Of a DNA stretch of 42,469 nt, positions 33,886 through 42,469 are shown piece by piece. Both the position numbers and the translations under genes were made by a program. How positions within the stretch are numbered: position 1 is the first letter of the stretch; every line of letters begins with the position of its first letter. The DNA comes from Pararcticibacter amylolyticus (GTDB lineage: Bacteria > Bacteroidota > Bacteroidia > Sphingobacteriales > Sphingobacteriaceae): contig NZ_QEAS01000015.1 in assembly GCF_003130405.1 (NCBI RefSeq), positions 67,420-109,888 of the forward strand, written 5' to 3'. Under the pieces are notes generated by a model. It saw only the letters and a list, made by a program, of their open reading frames with translations. It ran no database searches and was not told where the DNA came from.

Positions 33886-33917
33886 CAAAGATACGGAGCG
33901 AAAGGGAATCGGACAAA
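33886..33917 (-). promoter_or_regulatory. Promoter candidate of mqnC
   Basis: On the minus strand TTTG (33914-33917) and TATCTTTG (33886-33893) are exactly 20 bases apart. This is the best-formed promoter in the window. The -7 element ends 5 bases before the ATG, predicting a nearly leaderless mRNA. Confidence 0.6.
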
Positions 33918-33994
33918 TGACCGTTATGTGTTAGAAGTAGTGTCCCGGGCTTATGGTAATGATTATAGGTTTGAAACGCGGCTATTACAGCGTT

Positions 33995-34032
33995 CCGGCA
34001 GGTTCTCTGCTCTGAGAGCCGGTCTTTTTATT
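33995..34032 (+). other. Hairpin with T-tract in the mqnC-ypdA gap
   Basis: GGTTCTC (34001-34007) can pair with GAGAGCC (34014-34020), one G-U, and CCGG at 33995 with CCGG at 34019 as an alternative outer stem. A CTTTTTATT tract follows on the plus strand. No plus-strand gene precedes it, so it may end a short unrecognised transcript or be incidental. Confidence 0.3.
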
Positions 34033-34073
34033 CAGGAATATGACAATGAGCAAACCTGTAAAGCTGGAACATG

Positions 34074-35048
34074 CTATTGTTTAATGCTGTGATCTGCAAT
34101 GTGCCGGGCGATCCGTAAGGCATGTTCTCGTGAGTTTTCTATAAAGTAGGTGTGGGTATCCATCCCGCCGCACACAACCCCGGCCATATAAATACCGCGA
34201 ACATTTGTTTCCATGGTTAGCGGATCATGAGACGGCAATTTGCGGTCGTCTACGGAGCAATTAATGCCTATTTCTTTCAAAAAGCTGAAGTTAGGCCGGT
34301 AGCCTGTCATCGCCAGCACAAAGTCGTTTACGATGGTAATATTGCCATCGGGACTTTCAATATCAATCTCATTTTCCCTGATGTCAGTAACACTGGAGTT
34401 AAAATAAGCTTTAATACTTCCTTCTTTTATCCTGTTCACAATATCTGGCCGCACCCAATATTTTACCCGTGGATCGATTTCGGAACCTTTAATAATCATC
34501 GTCACCTCTGCTGATTTACGGTACGTTTCGAGCGCAGCATCAACTGCTGAGTTTCCGGCTCCGATAACAGCAACCTTTTGCATTGCGTAATAATGAGGGT
34601 CTTTGTAATAATGACTCACTTTTGTCAGGTCCTCTCCCGGAATGTTCAGTTTTACCGGTATATCGTAAAATCCGGTTGCTACAATTACGTTTGAAGCCCT
34701 GTATTCTGTTTTGCCTGTTATGACCGTAAAGTTACCGTGGGACCCTGCCACCTGTATTACCGGTTCGAAAAGCTTGATATTAAGCCGGTAATGTAATGCT
34801 GCCCTCCGGTAATATTCAAGTGCTTCAGCCCGCGTTGGTTTTACATTCACAGAAACAAATGGTATTCCGCCTATTTCAAGCTTGTCTGATGTAGAGAAGA
34901 ATGTCATGTTGGCCGGATAGTTATAAAGGGAGTTTACGAGGCACCCCTTGTCGATTATGACATAAGAAAGCCCGGCTTTGGCGGCCTCAATTCCACAGGT
35001 AAGCCCTATGGGCCCGGCGCCTATAATAAGGACGTCTATCATTTGCAT
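34074..35048 (-). CDS. ypdA: YpdA-family FAD/NAD(P) disulfide reductase-like protein
   Basis: A 324-residue flavoprotein with the FAD motif GAGPIG (10-15) and a second Rossmann motif VIGAGNSAVDAAL near 171-183, plus ATGF and the closing TGYRPNFSFL. It lacks the redox CxxC of thioredoxin reductases, consistent with the YpdA family, which reduces bacillithiol disulfide in Firmicutes and some Bacteroidota. Two starts are possible, the ATG at 35048 and one at 35042. No bacillithiol synthesis genes are in the window, so that role is unproved here. It lies 90 bases downstream of the transaldolase gene with a terminator between. Confidence 0.82.
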   Translation of the reverse strand: MQMIDVLIIGAGPIGLTCGIEAAKAGLSYVIIDKGCLVNSLYNYPANMTFFSTSDKLEIGGIPFVSVNVKPTRAEALEYYRRAALHYRLNIKLFEPVIQVAGSHGNFTVITGKTEYRASNVIVATGFYDIPVKLNIPGEDLTKVSHYYKDPHYYAMQKVAVIGAGNSAVDAALETYRKSAEVTMIIKGSEIDPRVKYWVRPDIVNRIKEGSIKAYFNSSVTDIRENEIDIESPDGNITIVNDFVLAMTGYRPNFSFLKEIGINCSVDDRKLPSHDPLTMETNVRGIYMAGVVCGGMDTHTYFIENSREHALRIARHIADHSIKQ

Positions 35049-35095
35049 GTTGAACAGATATAAGAAGCAGGTGGCAAAAGCAAAGAGATGTAGAG

Positions 35096-35134
35096 AAAAG
35101 AAGAGTTGCCGGCCCGCCGGGCAACTCTTCTTTT
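35096..35134 (-). terminator. Terminator of the transaldolase gene
   Basis: AAAAGAAGAGTTGCC (35096-35110) and GGCAACTCTTCTTTT (35120-35134) form a 15-base stem with a 9-base GC-rich loop. It starts 5 bases after the stop on the minus strand and carries an internal U-rich end. Confidence 0.82.
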
Positions 35135-35138
35135 TATA

Positions 35139-35798
35139 TTATTTGCCCGCAGCTTTTGCGTGGTCTGCAAGGAACTGGGCAAGGCCGTTGTCTGTTAGCG
35201 GGTGCTTCAGCAATGCAGCGATAGCCGAAAGAGGTGCTGTGATCACATCGGCACCTATTTTTGCACAATCTACAATATGCATAGGGTGACGGACGGACGC
35301 GGCAAGGATCTGTGTGGTATATCCGTAATTATCATAAATTGTCCGGATGTCTTCAATTAAGCCTAAGCCATCAGTTGAAACATCATCAAGACGGCCAATG
35401 AAAGGAGACACATAAGTGGCGCCAGCTTTGGCAGCGAGCAAAGCCTGTCCGGCAGAAAATACCAGGGTACAGTTAGTTTTGATCCCCTTTGATGTGAAGT
35501 ATTTGATCGCCTTTATACCATCTTTTATCATTGGGACCTTTACTACAATTCTTTCATGAAGTTTCGCAAGAGCTTCACCCTCTGCAATAATCTCCTCGTA
35601 AGTAGTAGCTATTACTTCTGCGCTTACATCGCCGTCAGTAATGCCACAGATTGTTTTATAATGGTTGATAACATTATCCTGGCCAGTTATTCCCTCCTTC
35701 GCCATCAGGCTTGGGTTGGTTGTTACACCATCAAGTACTCCCATTTCATGGGCTTCTTTAATCTGTGCAAGGTTAGCAGTGTCGATAAAAAATTTCAT
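35139..35798 (-). CDS. fsa: Transaldolase/fructose-6-phosphate aldolase family protein
   Basis: A 219-residue protein of the short transaldolase (TalC/FSA) subfamily. The start [20 protein letters not shown] and the segment [13 protein letters not shown] match the family, with the Schiff-base lysine K87 in [13 protein letters not shown]. It probably transfers or condenses three-carbon units in the pentose phosphate pathway. The two activities, transaldolase and F6P aldolase, cannot be told apart without key residues beyond my reading. The gene has a terminator directly after it. Upstream are AT-rich bases and the SRP RNA. Confidence 0.9.
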   Translation of the reverse strand: MKFFIDTANLAQIKEAHEMGVLDGVTTNPSLMAKEGITGQDNVINHYKTICGITDGDVSAEVIATTYEEIIAEGEALAKLHERIVVKVPMIKDGIKAIKYFTSKGIKTNCTLVFSAGQALLAAKAGATYVSPFIGRLDDVSTDGLGLIEDIRTIYDNYGYTTQILAASVRHPMHIVDCAKIGADVITAPLSAIAALLKHPLTDNGLAQFLADHAKAAGK

Positions 35799-35990
35799 GT
35801 CAATTTTATTTATGTGTTGTTCAACGCCGGTTGAAAAATATGGTGCTAATATACTAAACTGTTACTGATAGTTTATTTAATATTTAGTGTAAAAGTAACA
35901 CGTAATAATAAATAGCACCGTTATGGCACTGGTCGTTCGGCTTAAGAAAAAGAATAAAATGGATTGGAAATGAAAAAGAAGAAAAAAAAT

Positions 35991-36087
35991 GGGCTAGCAC
36001 CTTCTATCGCACCGCTACGACTCTCTACCCTTGCTGCGTTCCCACCCTGGGGGAGTTCAAGAGGAGCTGGTCGTAGAAGACTAACCC
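35991..36087 (-). ncRNA. ffs: Signal recognition particle RNA (4.5S-like, bacterial small form)
   Basis: The minus strand contains the conserved SRP domain IV hairpin sequence CAGGGTGGGAACGCAGCAAG, with GGAA loop and AGCA symmetric-loop bases. The 97-nt limits come from 5' GGGTTAG pairing with 3' CTAGCCC. A TATCTTTG promoter element lies 4 bases upstream, and an eight-T tract follows the 3' end. It pairs with the Ffh protein to target membrane proteins. It does not overlap a coding gene. Confidence 0.92.
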
Positions 36088-36091
36088 GGGG

Positions 36092-36099
36092 CAAAGATA
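36092..36099 (-). promoter_or_regulatory. -7 element of the SRP RNA gene
   Basis: The minus strand reads TATCTTTG, exactly TAnnTTTG, and places the start at about 36087, matching the predicted SRP RNA 5' end. A TTTT at the -33 distance is a near-match. Confidence 0.5.
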
Positions 36100-36262
36100 G
36101 CAAAATAACATAAACGGTGAAAAGAATTTGAATTTTTATATTTATTAAGTACCTTGTTGATTGATTTCACTGCAAAGAATCTGCGAAATTGTTTTGGCGA
36201 AAGAGTGAATTAGTATTTTAATAAAATTTTAGATTTAGCTTTAGTAAATTGGTAAAATAAAT

Positions 36263-36270
36263 TATATTTG
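36263..36270 (+). promoter_or_regulatory. Candidate -7 element of gltB-gltD
   Basis: TATATTTG matches TAnnTTTG; a TTTAG about 18 bases upstream is a possible -33. It leaves an mRNA leader of about 88 bases. A near-match GTAATTTG at 36341 is an alternative. Confidence 0.38.
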
Positions 36271-36362
36271 CTATTGCAGAATTAAAGAATAAACAAAAAT
36301 TATTGAATTGTCCTAATTTTAAGGGTTAATCCTTAACTTAGTAATTTGCATTTATAAATCTG

Positions 36363-39300
36363 ATGAAACAAATCGAAAATGACCAGCAGGGATTGTATCG
36401 CCCTGAGTTCGAACATGACTCTTGTGGGGTAGGTTTTATTACCCATATCGAAGGCCACAAGTCGCACCAGATCGTCTCAGATGCTTTAACCATTCTGGAA
36501 AATATGGAGCACAGGGGCGCATGTGGGTGCGATCCGGAAACGGGCGATGGTGCAGGTATTTTATTGCAGATTCCTCATGAATTCTTTATTGAAGAGTGTA
36601 TTTCTCTTGATATTCACATTGGGGAACCAGGCCACTACGGTGTCGGTATGATCTTCTTTCCTAAAGAGATTGCTATTAAGGAATCCTGCCGGACTGTTAT
36701 TGTTAATTCTGCTGAAAAACTTGGTTTGTCTGTGCTGGGTTTCAGGAAACTTCCGGTAGACCCTTCGGTAGTGGGGGAGACAGCTCTCGCCGTTGAACCA
36801 TCAGTTGAGCAGGTGTTTATAGAAAGACCTTCCGGCATTACCAACACAGAAGAATTCGAACGCAAGTTATATGTACTGAGACGACTTATAAGCAAGGCTG
36901 TCTCTGAAACTGTTAACCAGGGAAGCGACTTTTATATAGCATCCCTTTCGTGTAAAGTTATTGTTTATAAAGGGCAATTAACTACCTACCAGCTGAGGAC
37001 TTACTATTCTGATCTGGCAGATGCGCGCCTCACCTCCGGGTTCGGGATGGTTCACAGCCGCTTCTCTACTAATACATTTCCTTCATGGAAGCTTGCGCAG
37101 CCTTTCAGATTTATGGCGCATAACGGTGAGATTAACACTCTTACCGGCAATCTCAACTGGTTTTATTCAGGTCTAAGGTCGTATGCTTCTTCTTTCTTCT
37201 CTAAAGAAGAAATGGATATTATCCTTCCGGTGATCGATGCCAATCAGTCAGATTCGGCATGCCTGGATAACGTGGTTGAAGTGCTTGTACATACTGGCCG
37301 TTCACTTCCCCACGTCATGATGATGCTGGTGCCTGAAGCATGGGACGGCAATGAACAAATGGATTCATTGAAAAAAGCTTTCTATGAATTTCATGCAACA
37401 TTAATGGAGCCATGGGACGGCCCTGCGGCGCTTACATTTACAGATGGCAGGCAGATCGGAGCTTTGCTCGACAGAAATGGCCTCCGTCCGTTAAGATTTG
37501 CGGTCACCAACGATCAGAGAGTGATTGTTGCCTCTGAAGCCGGTGCGTTGCCTGTTCCCGAAAAGATCATTGTAAAGAAAGGCCGTCTTCAGCCTGGTAA
37601 AATGTTCCTCGTTGATCTCGAAGAGGGTGAAATTATTACCGATCAGGAGATTAAACATAAAGTAGCTTCTGCACAACCTTACGGTGAGTGGCTGGAAAAC
37701 TATAAGATCCGGATGGAAGAGCTTCCTGAACCCAGGATAGCTTTTACCAATCTGTCAAAAGAATCTGTACTGAAATACCAGCAGGTGTTTGGCTATACAC
37801 GTGAAGATATCGAAACCATTATTAAGCCGATGGCTGTTGATGGAAAAGAGCCAATAGGATCAATGGGGACCGATGTGCCACTGGCTGTATTATCCGACCG
37901 CCCGCAGCATATTTCAAGCTACTTTAAGCAATTCTTTGCGCAGGTGACCAATCCGCCGATCGACCCGATCCGTGAGAGAATGGTGATGAGCCTGTCCACT
38001 TTCATCGGAAATAACGGGAATCTTTTTGATGAAGATAAGATGCATTGTCACTGTGTGGCTTTGCGTCATCCGATATTGAGTAATTACGAATTAGAGAAGT
38101 TAAGGAGTATCGATACCGGCTTGTTTCATGCCAAAACTCTTTATACATATTTTAAGGCCGACGGTCAGCCCGGCTCTCTTGAAAAAGGGATAGCAAGGCT
38201 TTGCCGCTATGCGGAAGATGCCGTAGAAGATGGATTTGAGGTGTTGATCCTGTCGGACAGGGCGGTAGATTCCGAGCATGCGCCGATCCCTTCACTGCTT
38301 GCAGTGTCGGCTGTTCACCACCATCTGATCAAGAAAGGTTTCCGTGGCCAGGTAGGTCTGGTAGTAGAAGCAGGAGACGTTTGGGAAGTGCATCACTTTG
38401 CATGTCTGTTGTCATTCGGGGCTACGGCTATTAACCCATATCTGGCATTAGGAACTATCCGTACCCTGAAGGAGGAAGGTAAGCTGGAAAGTTCTCTTGA
38501 CTTCAATTACCTGTCAAAAAATTATATAAAAGCTATATGCGACGGATTGCTGAAGATCTTCTCTAAAATGGGGATTTCGACGCTGCAATCTTATCATGGT
38601 GCCCAGATCTTCGAGATCCTCGGCATTAATAAAGAAGTCGTTGATAAATATTTTACAGGTGCAGTCACGCGTATCGGAGGGCTTGGGCTGAATGAAATAG
38701 CCCGGGAAAGCCTGTTCAAGCACAATCAGGGCTTTATCCATTCGAAATCAGAGTTCCAGCTATTACCGGAAGGAGGAATATACCAATGGAAGAGACGCGG
38801 CGAAGCTCACCTCTTTAATCCGCAGACTGTGCATCTGCTTCAGCATTCCACCCGTACCGGTGACTATTCGGTTTATAAACAATATGCGAAGCTGATCAAT
38901 GATCAGTCTGAGAAGATGTATACGCTCCGGGGGCTGTTTGACTTTGCTCATCACCGGGAGCCGGTACCACTGGAGGAAGTGGAGCCGATTGAGGCGATCA
39001 TGAAGCGTTTTGCTACCGGGGCTATGTCTTTTGGCTCTATTTCACATGAAGCGCACAGCACTCTTGCCATTGCGATGAACCGTATAGGTGGCAGAAGCAA
39101 TACAGGAGAAGGTGGGGAAGATGAAATGCGTTATACTCCGCTTCCGAACGGCGATTCTATGCGTTCCTCTATCAAGCAGGTTGCTTCAGGCCGTTTTGGT
39201 GTCACTTCTTACTACCTGACAAATGCCGACGAATTGCAGATTAAGATGGCGCAGGGAGCTAAACCAGGTGAAGGCGGACAGTTGCCTGGACATAAAGTAG

Positions 39301-40883
39301 ATGAATGGATTGCAAAGGTGCGTCACTCTACTCCGGGAGTTGGGCTTATATCTCCTCCTCCTCACCACGATATTTATTCGATTGAAGATCTGGCGCAGCT
39401 GATATTCGACCTGAAGAACGCCAACCGTCATGCGCGAATCAATGTGAAACTGGTGTCGAAAGCTGGTGTTGGAACTATTGCAGCAGGTGTTGCCAAGGCT
39501 CACGCCGATGTGATCCTGGTTGCCGGATACGATGGTGGAACTGGAGCGTCTCCTATCAGTTCAATAAAACACGCTGGTTTGCCATGGGAACTTGGCCTTG
39601 CTGAAGCGCACCAGACGCTGGTGAGAAATAAATTAAGAAGCCGTGTGGTCTTGCAGACAGACGGCCAGTTAAAGACAGGGCGTGACATTGCGATCGCAGC
39701 TTTGCTCGGTGCTGAAGAGTGGGGTGTTGCTACCGCTGCTCTCGTCGCCGGAGGTTGTATTATGATGCGTAAATGCCACTTGAATACCTGCCCTGTCGGC
39801 GTAGCTACGCAGGATCCCGACTTACGTAAGCTGTTCAGCGGAAAACCTGAACACATTGTAAATCTGTTCCGCTTTATTGCAGAAGAACTCCGTGAGATTA
39901 TGGCCGACCTCGGATTCCGGACCATAAACGAAATGGTAGGACGCTCACAATTCCTCAAGGTAAGAGAAGGTAACAAGCATTGGAAAGCAAGTACTCTTGA
40001 TCTTTCAGCTATTCTTCATCCTGTCACTAATTCTTCGAAACAGACACTGTACAACAGTGAAGCTCAGGATCATGGAATGGATAATATCCTCGATTGGAAA
40101 TTGCTGGAGCATGCTCAGCAGGCGCTGGAAAGTAAAACCCCTGTATTCGGAACGTTTACGGTGAGGAATACGGACAGGACCATCGGCACTGTTCTCTCTA
40201 ACGAGGTTTCGAAAAGGTACCAGGCTGCTGGACTGCCTGATAATACGATCAATTTTAAGTTCACCGGATCTGCCGGGCAGAGCTTTGGAGCATTCAGTGC
40301 CAAAGGGCTTTCTTTTGAACTGGAAGGCGAGGCTAATGACTATGTTGGTAAGGGACTTTCCGGGGCAAGGCTGGCAATTTACCCGTCTGCTGAGAGTACC
40401 CTGGTACCAGAAGAGAATATCATTATAGGAAACGTAGCCCTTTACGGAGCCACCTCAGGTGAGCTGTTTGTAAGAGGACAAGCGGGTGAACGTTTTGCTG
40501 TCCGCAACTCCGGCGCCACTGCTGTAGTAGAAGGGGTAGGAGATCACGGATGTGAGTATATGACAGGCGGAAGGGCTCTCATTCTGGGCCGTACAGGAAG
40601 AAATTTTGCAGCGGGAATGAGCGGCGGTATCGCCTGGGTATACGATGTGGACGGAAACTTTGCAGATAACTGCAATCCTGAAATGATCGACCTTGATCCG
40701 CTTACAGGTGAAGATGAGGAGCAGATCATTACGTTACTGAAGAAACATCTTCAGCTAACGCAAAGCCACCTTGCTTTGTATCTCTTGAGTAACTGGAGCG
40801 AAGAATGCCGCAGGTTTATCAAGGTATTCCCTAAAGAGTATAAAAAAGTATTACAACACGCACAATATCAACCAGCTAATTAG
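36363..40883 (+). CDS. gltB: Glutamate synthase large subunit
   Basis: A 1506-residue GOGAT alpha subunit that makes glutamate from glutamine and 2-oxoglutarate. The glutaminase nucleophile is C21 after a 20-residue propeptide (HDSCGVGFI). The FMN-binding synthase region follows, and the 3Fe-4S site is CIMMRKCHLNTCPVG with cysteines 1132, 1138 and 1143. The GXXGXXXG beta-helix C-terminal part completes the family length. gltD begins 3 bases after its stop, so the pair is an operon. It is probably regulated by nitrogen status, but I cannot identify an operator. Confidence 0.98.
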   Translation: MKQIENDQQGLYRPEFEHDSCGVGFITHIEGHKSHQIVSDALTILENMEHRGACGCDPETGDGAGILLQIPHEFFIEECISLDIHIGEPGHYGVGMIFFPKEIAIKESCRTVIVNSAEKLGLSVLGFRKLPVDPSVVGETALAVEPSVEQVFIERPSGITNTEEFERKLYVLRRLISKAVSETVNQGSDFYIASLSCKVIVYKGQLTTYQLRTYYSDLADARLTSGFGMVHSRFSTNTFPSWKLAQPFRFMAHNGEINTLTGNLNWFYSGLRSYASSFFSKEEMDIILPVIDANQSDSACLDNVVEVLVHTGRSLPHVMMMLVPEAWDGNEQMDSLKKAFYEFHATLMEPWDGPAALTFTDGRQIGALLDRNGLRPLRFAVTNDQRVIVASEAGALPVPEKIIVKKGRLQPGKMFLVDLEEGEIITDQEIKHKVASAQPYGEWLENYKIRMEELPEPRIAFTNLSKESVLKYQQVFGYTREDIETIIKPMAVDGKEPIGSMGTDVPLAVLSDRPQHISSYFKQFFAQVTNPPIDPIRERMVMSLSTFIGNNGNLFDEDKMHCHCVALRHPILSNYELEKLRSIDTGLFHAKTLYTYFKADGQPGSLEKGIARLCRYAEDAVEDGFEVLILSDRAVDSEHAPIPSLLAVSAVHHHLIKKGFRGQVGLVVEAGDVWEVHHFACLLSFGATAINPYLALGTIRTLKEEGKLESSLDFNYLSKNYIKAICDGLLKIFSKMGISTLQSYHGAQIFEILGINKEVVDKYFTGAVTRIGGLGLNEIARESLFKHNQGFIHSKSEFQLLPEGGIYQWKRRGEAHLFNPQTVHLLQHSTRTGDYSVYKQYAKLINDQSEKMYTLRGLFDFAHHREPVPLEEVEPIEAIMKRFATGAMSFGSISHEAHSTLAIAMNRIGGRSNTGEGGEDEMRYTPLPNGDSMRSSIKQVASGRFGVTSYYLTNADELQIKMAQGAKPGEGGQLPGHKVDEWIAKVRHSTPGVGLISPPPHHDIYSIEDLAQLIFDLKNANRHARINVKLVSKAGVGTIAAGVAKAHADVILVAGYDGGTGASPISSIKHAGLPWELGLAEAHQTLVRNKLRSRVVLQTDGQLKTGRDIAIAALLGAEEWGVATAALVAGGCIMMRKCHLNTCPVGVATQDPDLRKLFSGKPEHIVNLFRFIAEELREIMADLGFRTINEMVGRSQFLKVREGNKHWKASTLDLSAILHPVTNSSKQTLYNSEAQDHGMDNILDWKLLEHAQQALESKTPVFGTFTVRNTDRTIGTVLSNEVSKRYQAAGLPDNTINFKFTGSAGQSFGAFSAKGLSFELEGEANDYVGKGLSGARLAIYPSAESTLVPEENIIIGNVALYGATSGELFVRGQAGERFAVRNSGATAVVEGVGDHGCEYMTGGRALILGRTGRNFAAGMSGGIAWVYDVDGNFADNCNPEMIDLDPLTGEDEEQIITLLKKHLQLTQSHLALYLLSNWSEECRRFIKVFPKEYKKVLQHAQYQPAN

Positions 40884-40886
40884 AAA

Positions 40887-42359
40887 ATGGGAAAAGTGAC
40901 AGGCTTTAAAGAATACGGCCGGGAGTTACCTCCAAAAAGAGCTCCCCAGGAACGTATTAATGATTATAAAGAATTTACAGGATGTTTTACTGAAGACAAA
41001 CTGAATCACCAGGCAGCCCGCTGTATGAATTGCGGAATTCCGTTCTGCCATTCGGGCTGCCCGCTGGGAAATGTCATCCCTGAATTTAATGATGCGGTTT
41101 ATAAGGAGAACTGGGAAGAGGCTTACAGTATCCTGACCTCTACTAACAATTTTCCGGAGTTTACCGGACGCATTTGCCCGGCTCCATGTGAGGCGGCGTG
41201 TGTCCTGGGGATTAATAAACCCCCTGTAACTATTGAGGAAATCGAAAAGCATATTATTGAAATAGCCTTTTCAAAAGGACTGGTGAATGCCAAAGCTCCG
41301 CTGATCCGCTCCGGGAAAACGGTAGCAGTAATCGGCTCAGGACCTGCAGGTCTGGCAGCTGCGGCTCAGCTTAACAAAGCAGGCCACCTGGTAACAGTTT
41401 TTGAACGTGATGACAAACCCGGAGGCTTGCTGAGATTCGGTATCCCTGATTTCAAACTTGAAAAGTGGGTAATAGAACGCCGTGTAACATTGATGGAAGA
41501 AGAAGGTATTCAGTTCAAATGCAATACCGAAGTAGGCAAGGATATCCATGCTGATGAGATCCTCCGTAATTTTGATGCAGTGGTTTTAGCCGGAGGATCA
41601 ACAATTCCGAGAAATCTTCCTGCTCCCGGAAGAGAGCTGAAAGGTGTTTATTTTGCAATGGAGTTTCTGAAGCAGCAGAATAAGCGTGTAAGTAATATTG
41701 AATTTAAAGAAGAGCCAATCTGGGCCACAGATAAAGATGTGATTGTGATAGGTGGAGGTGATACAGGGTCAGACTGTGTAGGTACATCAAACCGTCACGG
41801 AGCAAAATCAGTAACACAGTTTGAGCTCATGCCAAAACCTCCCGCATCCAGGACCGAAAGTATGCCATGGCCTACTTACCCAATGCTGTTAAAAACCAGC
41901 ACTTCCCATGAAGAGGGTTGTGAAAGAAACTGGGGCATCAACACAAAAGAGTTTCTTGGTGACGCCGAAGGTAATCTCAGAGCGTTGAAAGTAGTGGACG
42001 TAGAGTGGGAAACAGATGTGTTTGGCCGTCCTGTAAAGTTCAAAGAAGTGGAAGGATCTGAACGCGAATTACCGGCACAGCTGGTTTTACTGGCGATGGG
42101 ATTTGTCCACCCTCAAAGAGAGGGTCTTCTTGAACAACTGGGGACAGAGTTTGATGCCCGAGGCAATGTTAAAGCTGCTGAAGGTGCATATCAAACCAAT
42201 GTACATAAGGTATTTGCTGCCGGCGATATGCGCCGTGGTCAGTCGCTCGTGGTATGGGCGATATCAGAAGGCCGCGAGGCTGCACGGCGTGTGGATCAAT
42301 TCCTGAACGGAAGCACTGCACTCGAAAGTAAGGATGCAGAGAGCATGTATGCATTTTAA
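40887..42359 (+). CDS. gltD: Glutamate synthase small subunit
   Basis: A 490-residue NADPH-dependent beta subunit that transfers electrons from NADPH through FAD and 4Fe-4S clusters to GltB. The N-terminal cysteines C46, C49, C54 and C58 (CMNCGIPFCHSGC) and a second set CPAPCEAAC near 97-105 hold the clusters. Two dinucleotide motifs, VIGSGPAGLAAA and VIGGGDTGSDCV, bind FAD and NADPH. It starts 3 bases after gltB and is followed by an intrinsic terminator. The length and motif spacing are normal. Confidence 0.98.
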   Translation: MGKVTGFKEYGRELPPKRAPQERINDYKEFTGCFTEDKLNHQAARCMNCGIPFCHSGCPLGNVIPEFNDAVYKENWEEAYSILTSTNNFPEFTGRICPAPCEAACVLGINKPPVTIEEIEKHIIEIAFSKGLVNAKAPLIRSGKTVAVIGSGPAGLAAAAQLNKAGHLVTVFERDDKPGGLLRFGIPDFKLEKWVIERRVTLMEEEGIQFKCNTEVGKDIHADEILRNFDAVVLAGGSTIPRNLPAPGRELKGVYFAMEFLKQQNKRVSNIEFKEEPIWATDKDVIVIGGGDTGSDCVGTSNRHGAKSVTQFELMPKPPASRTESMPWPTYPMLLKTSTSHEEGCERNWGINTKEFLGDAEGNLRALKVVDVEWETDVFGRPVKFKEVEGSERELPAQLVLLAMGFVHPQREGLLEQLGTEFDARGNVKAAEGAYQTNVHKVFAAGDMRRGQSLVVWAISEGREAARRVDQFLNGSTALESKDAESMYAF

Positions 42360-42360
42360 G

Positions 42361-42387
42361 AAAAACCTGCCTTCGGGCAGGTTTTTT
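42361..42387 (+). terminator. Intrinsic terminator of gltB-gltD
   Basis: AAAAACCTGCC pairs with GGCAGGTTTTT around the stable TTCG tetraloop, with a T-tract. It starts one base after the gltD stop. Confidence 0.9.
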
Positions 42388-42394
42388 AGCTTTC

Positions 42395-42425
42395 AGCTGT
42401 CAGCAATTGGCTGTCAGCCCCTGTA
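42395..42425. repeat. Dispersed intergenic repeat, copy 4
   Basis: AGCTGTCAGCAATTGGCTGT followed by CAGCCCCTGTA aligns to 4343-4373 over 31 bases with six transitions only. It follows the gltD terminator; the remaining bases to the window end show no gene. Confidence 0.6.
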
Positions 42426-42469
42426 TGATGTATATAAACTGGTGATTAGGAGTAAGGAGAACGGCAGAG

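Larger units (their letters stand above)
36088..36362. other. AT-rich gene-free leader of gltB
   Basis: With 35799-35990, this forms a gene-free stretch of more than 300 bases between fsa and gltB, interrupted by the SRP RNA. The part from 36100 onward is AT-rich with a candidate gltB -7 element at 36263. I see no riboswitch, tRNA or additional gene. The part at 35799-35990 is equally AT-rich, and I recognise nothing in it beyond the short fsa leader. Confidence 0.5.

Noticed and set aside
33871-34092. Plus-strand frame of 73 codons across the mqnC-ypdA gap
   Set aside because: It starts inside mqnC, crosses the mqnC promoter and has no recognisable family or ribosome binding site.
39500-39976. 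Minus-strand frame of 158 codons inside gltB
   Set aside because: It mirrors conserved gltB codons, including the 3Fe-4S region, and is a shadow.
1-42469. CRISPR array, insertion sequence or prophage
   Set aside because: I found no regularly spaced repeats, transposase, integrase or phage structural genes; the repeats seen are short and scattered.

Overview
The window reads as a chromosomal segment of a Bacteroidota bacterium, most likely of the Sphingobacteriaceae (Pedobacter-like). The evidence is a Bat aerotolerance-type operon, a PorP/SprF protein next to a large secreted protein with a gliding-motility-type C-terminal domain (type IX secretion), a lysyl-tRNA synthetase with a C-terminal extension, a LytS-like kinase with a periplasmic two-component propeller, and many intergenic copies of the Bacteroidota -7 promoter element TAnnTTTG, some with a TTTG about 19-20 bases upstream. 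The genus is inferred from protein character only.

Layout. 1-5447 (minus): moxR, DUF58, a BatD-like membrane protein, batA, batB and a truncated batC, in a tightly overlapping operon. 5735-10396: a porP/sprF-like gene converging on a 1176-residue type IX cargo protein. 10628-11842 (plus): a regulator joining an HMA-like CxxC domain to an AraC-type HTH, then a LEA2-like lipoprotein. 11839-13698 (minus): an Nramp metal transporter fused to a UspA domain, with a palindromic operator candidate on its promoter; an Lrp/AsnC regulator diverges from it. 14342-19646: ung, a TPR membrane protein, a small unknown ORF, lysS and a long-chain acyl-CoA ligase. 19860-21419 (minus): iscS and iscA. 21674-26545 (plus): rpmE2, a GlmU-like nucleotidyltransferase, tpiA, prmA, mpl and an XRE regulator. 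26578-28706 (minus): a GNAT-like protein, a 63-residue charged protein and scpB. 28904-32608 (minus): a LytTR response regulator and its propeller histidine kinase. 32756-35798 (minus): mqnC (futalosine menaquinone route), a YpdA-like flavoprotein and a transaldolase-family protein. 35991-36087 (minus): the SRP RNA. 36363-42359 (plus): gltB and gltD.

This is mostly core metabolism and housekeeping. I see no CRISPR array, insertion sequence, phage or plasmid genes, tRNA or rRNA. The points of most interest are regulatory: a DtxR/MntR-like palindrome over the mntH promoter, a set of promoters that predict very short or absent leaders, terminators abutting the next promoter, and a dispersed intergenic repeat family. 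The AraC/HMA plus LEA2 pair and the PorP/type IX cargo pair are the most interesting gene combinations. I found no convincing evidence of a wholly new defence or mobile system.
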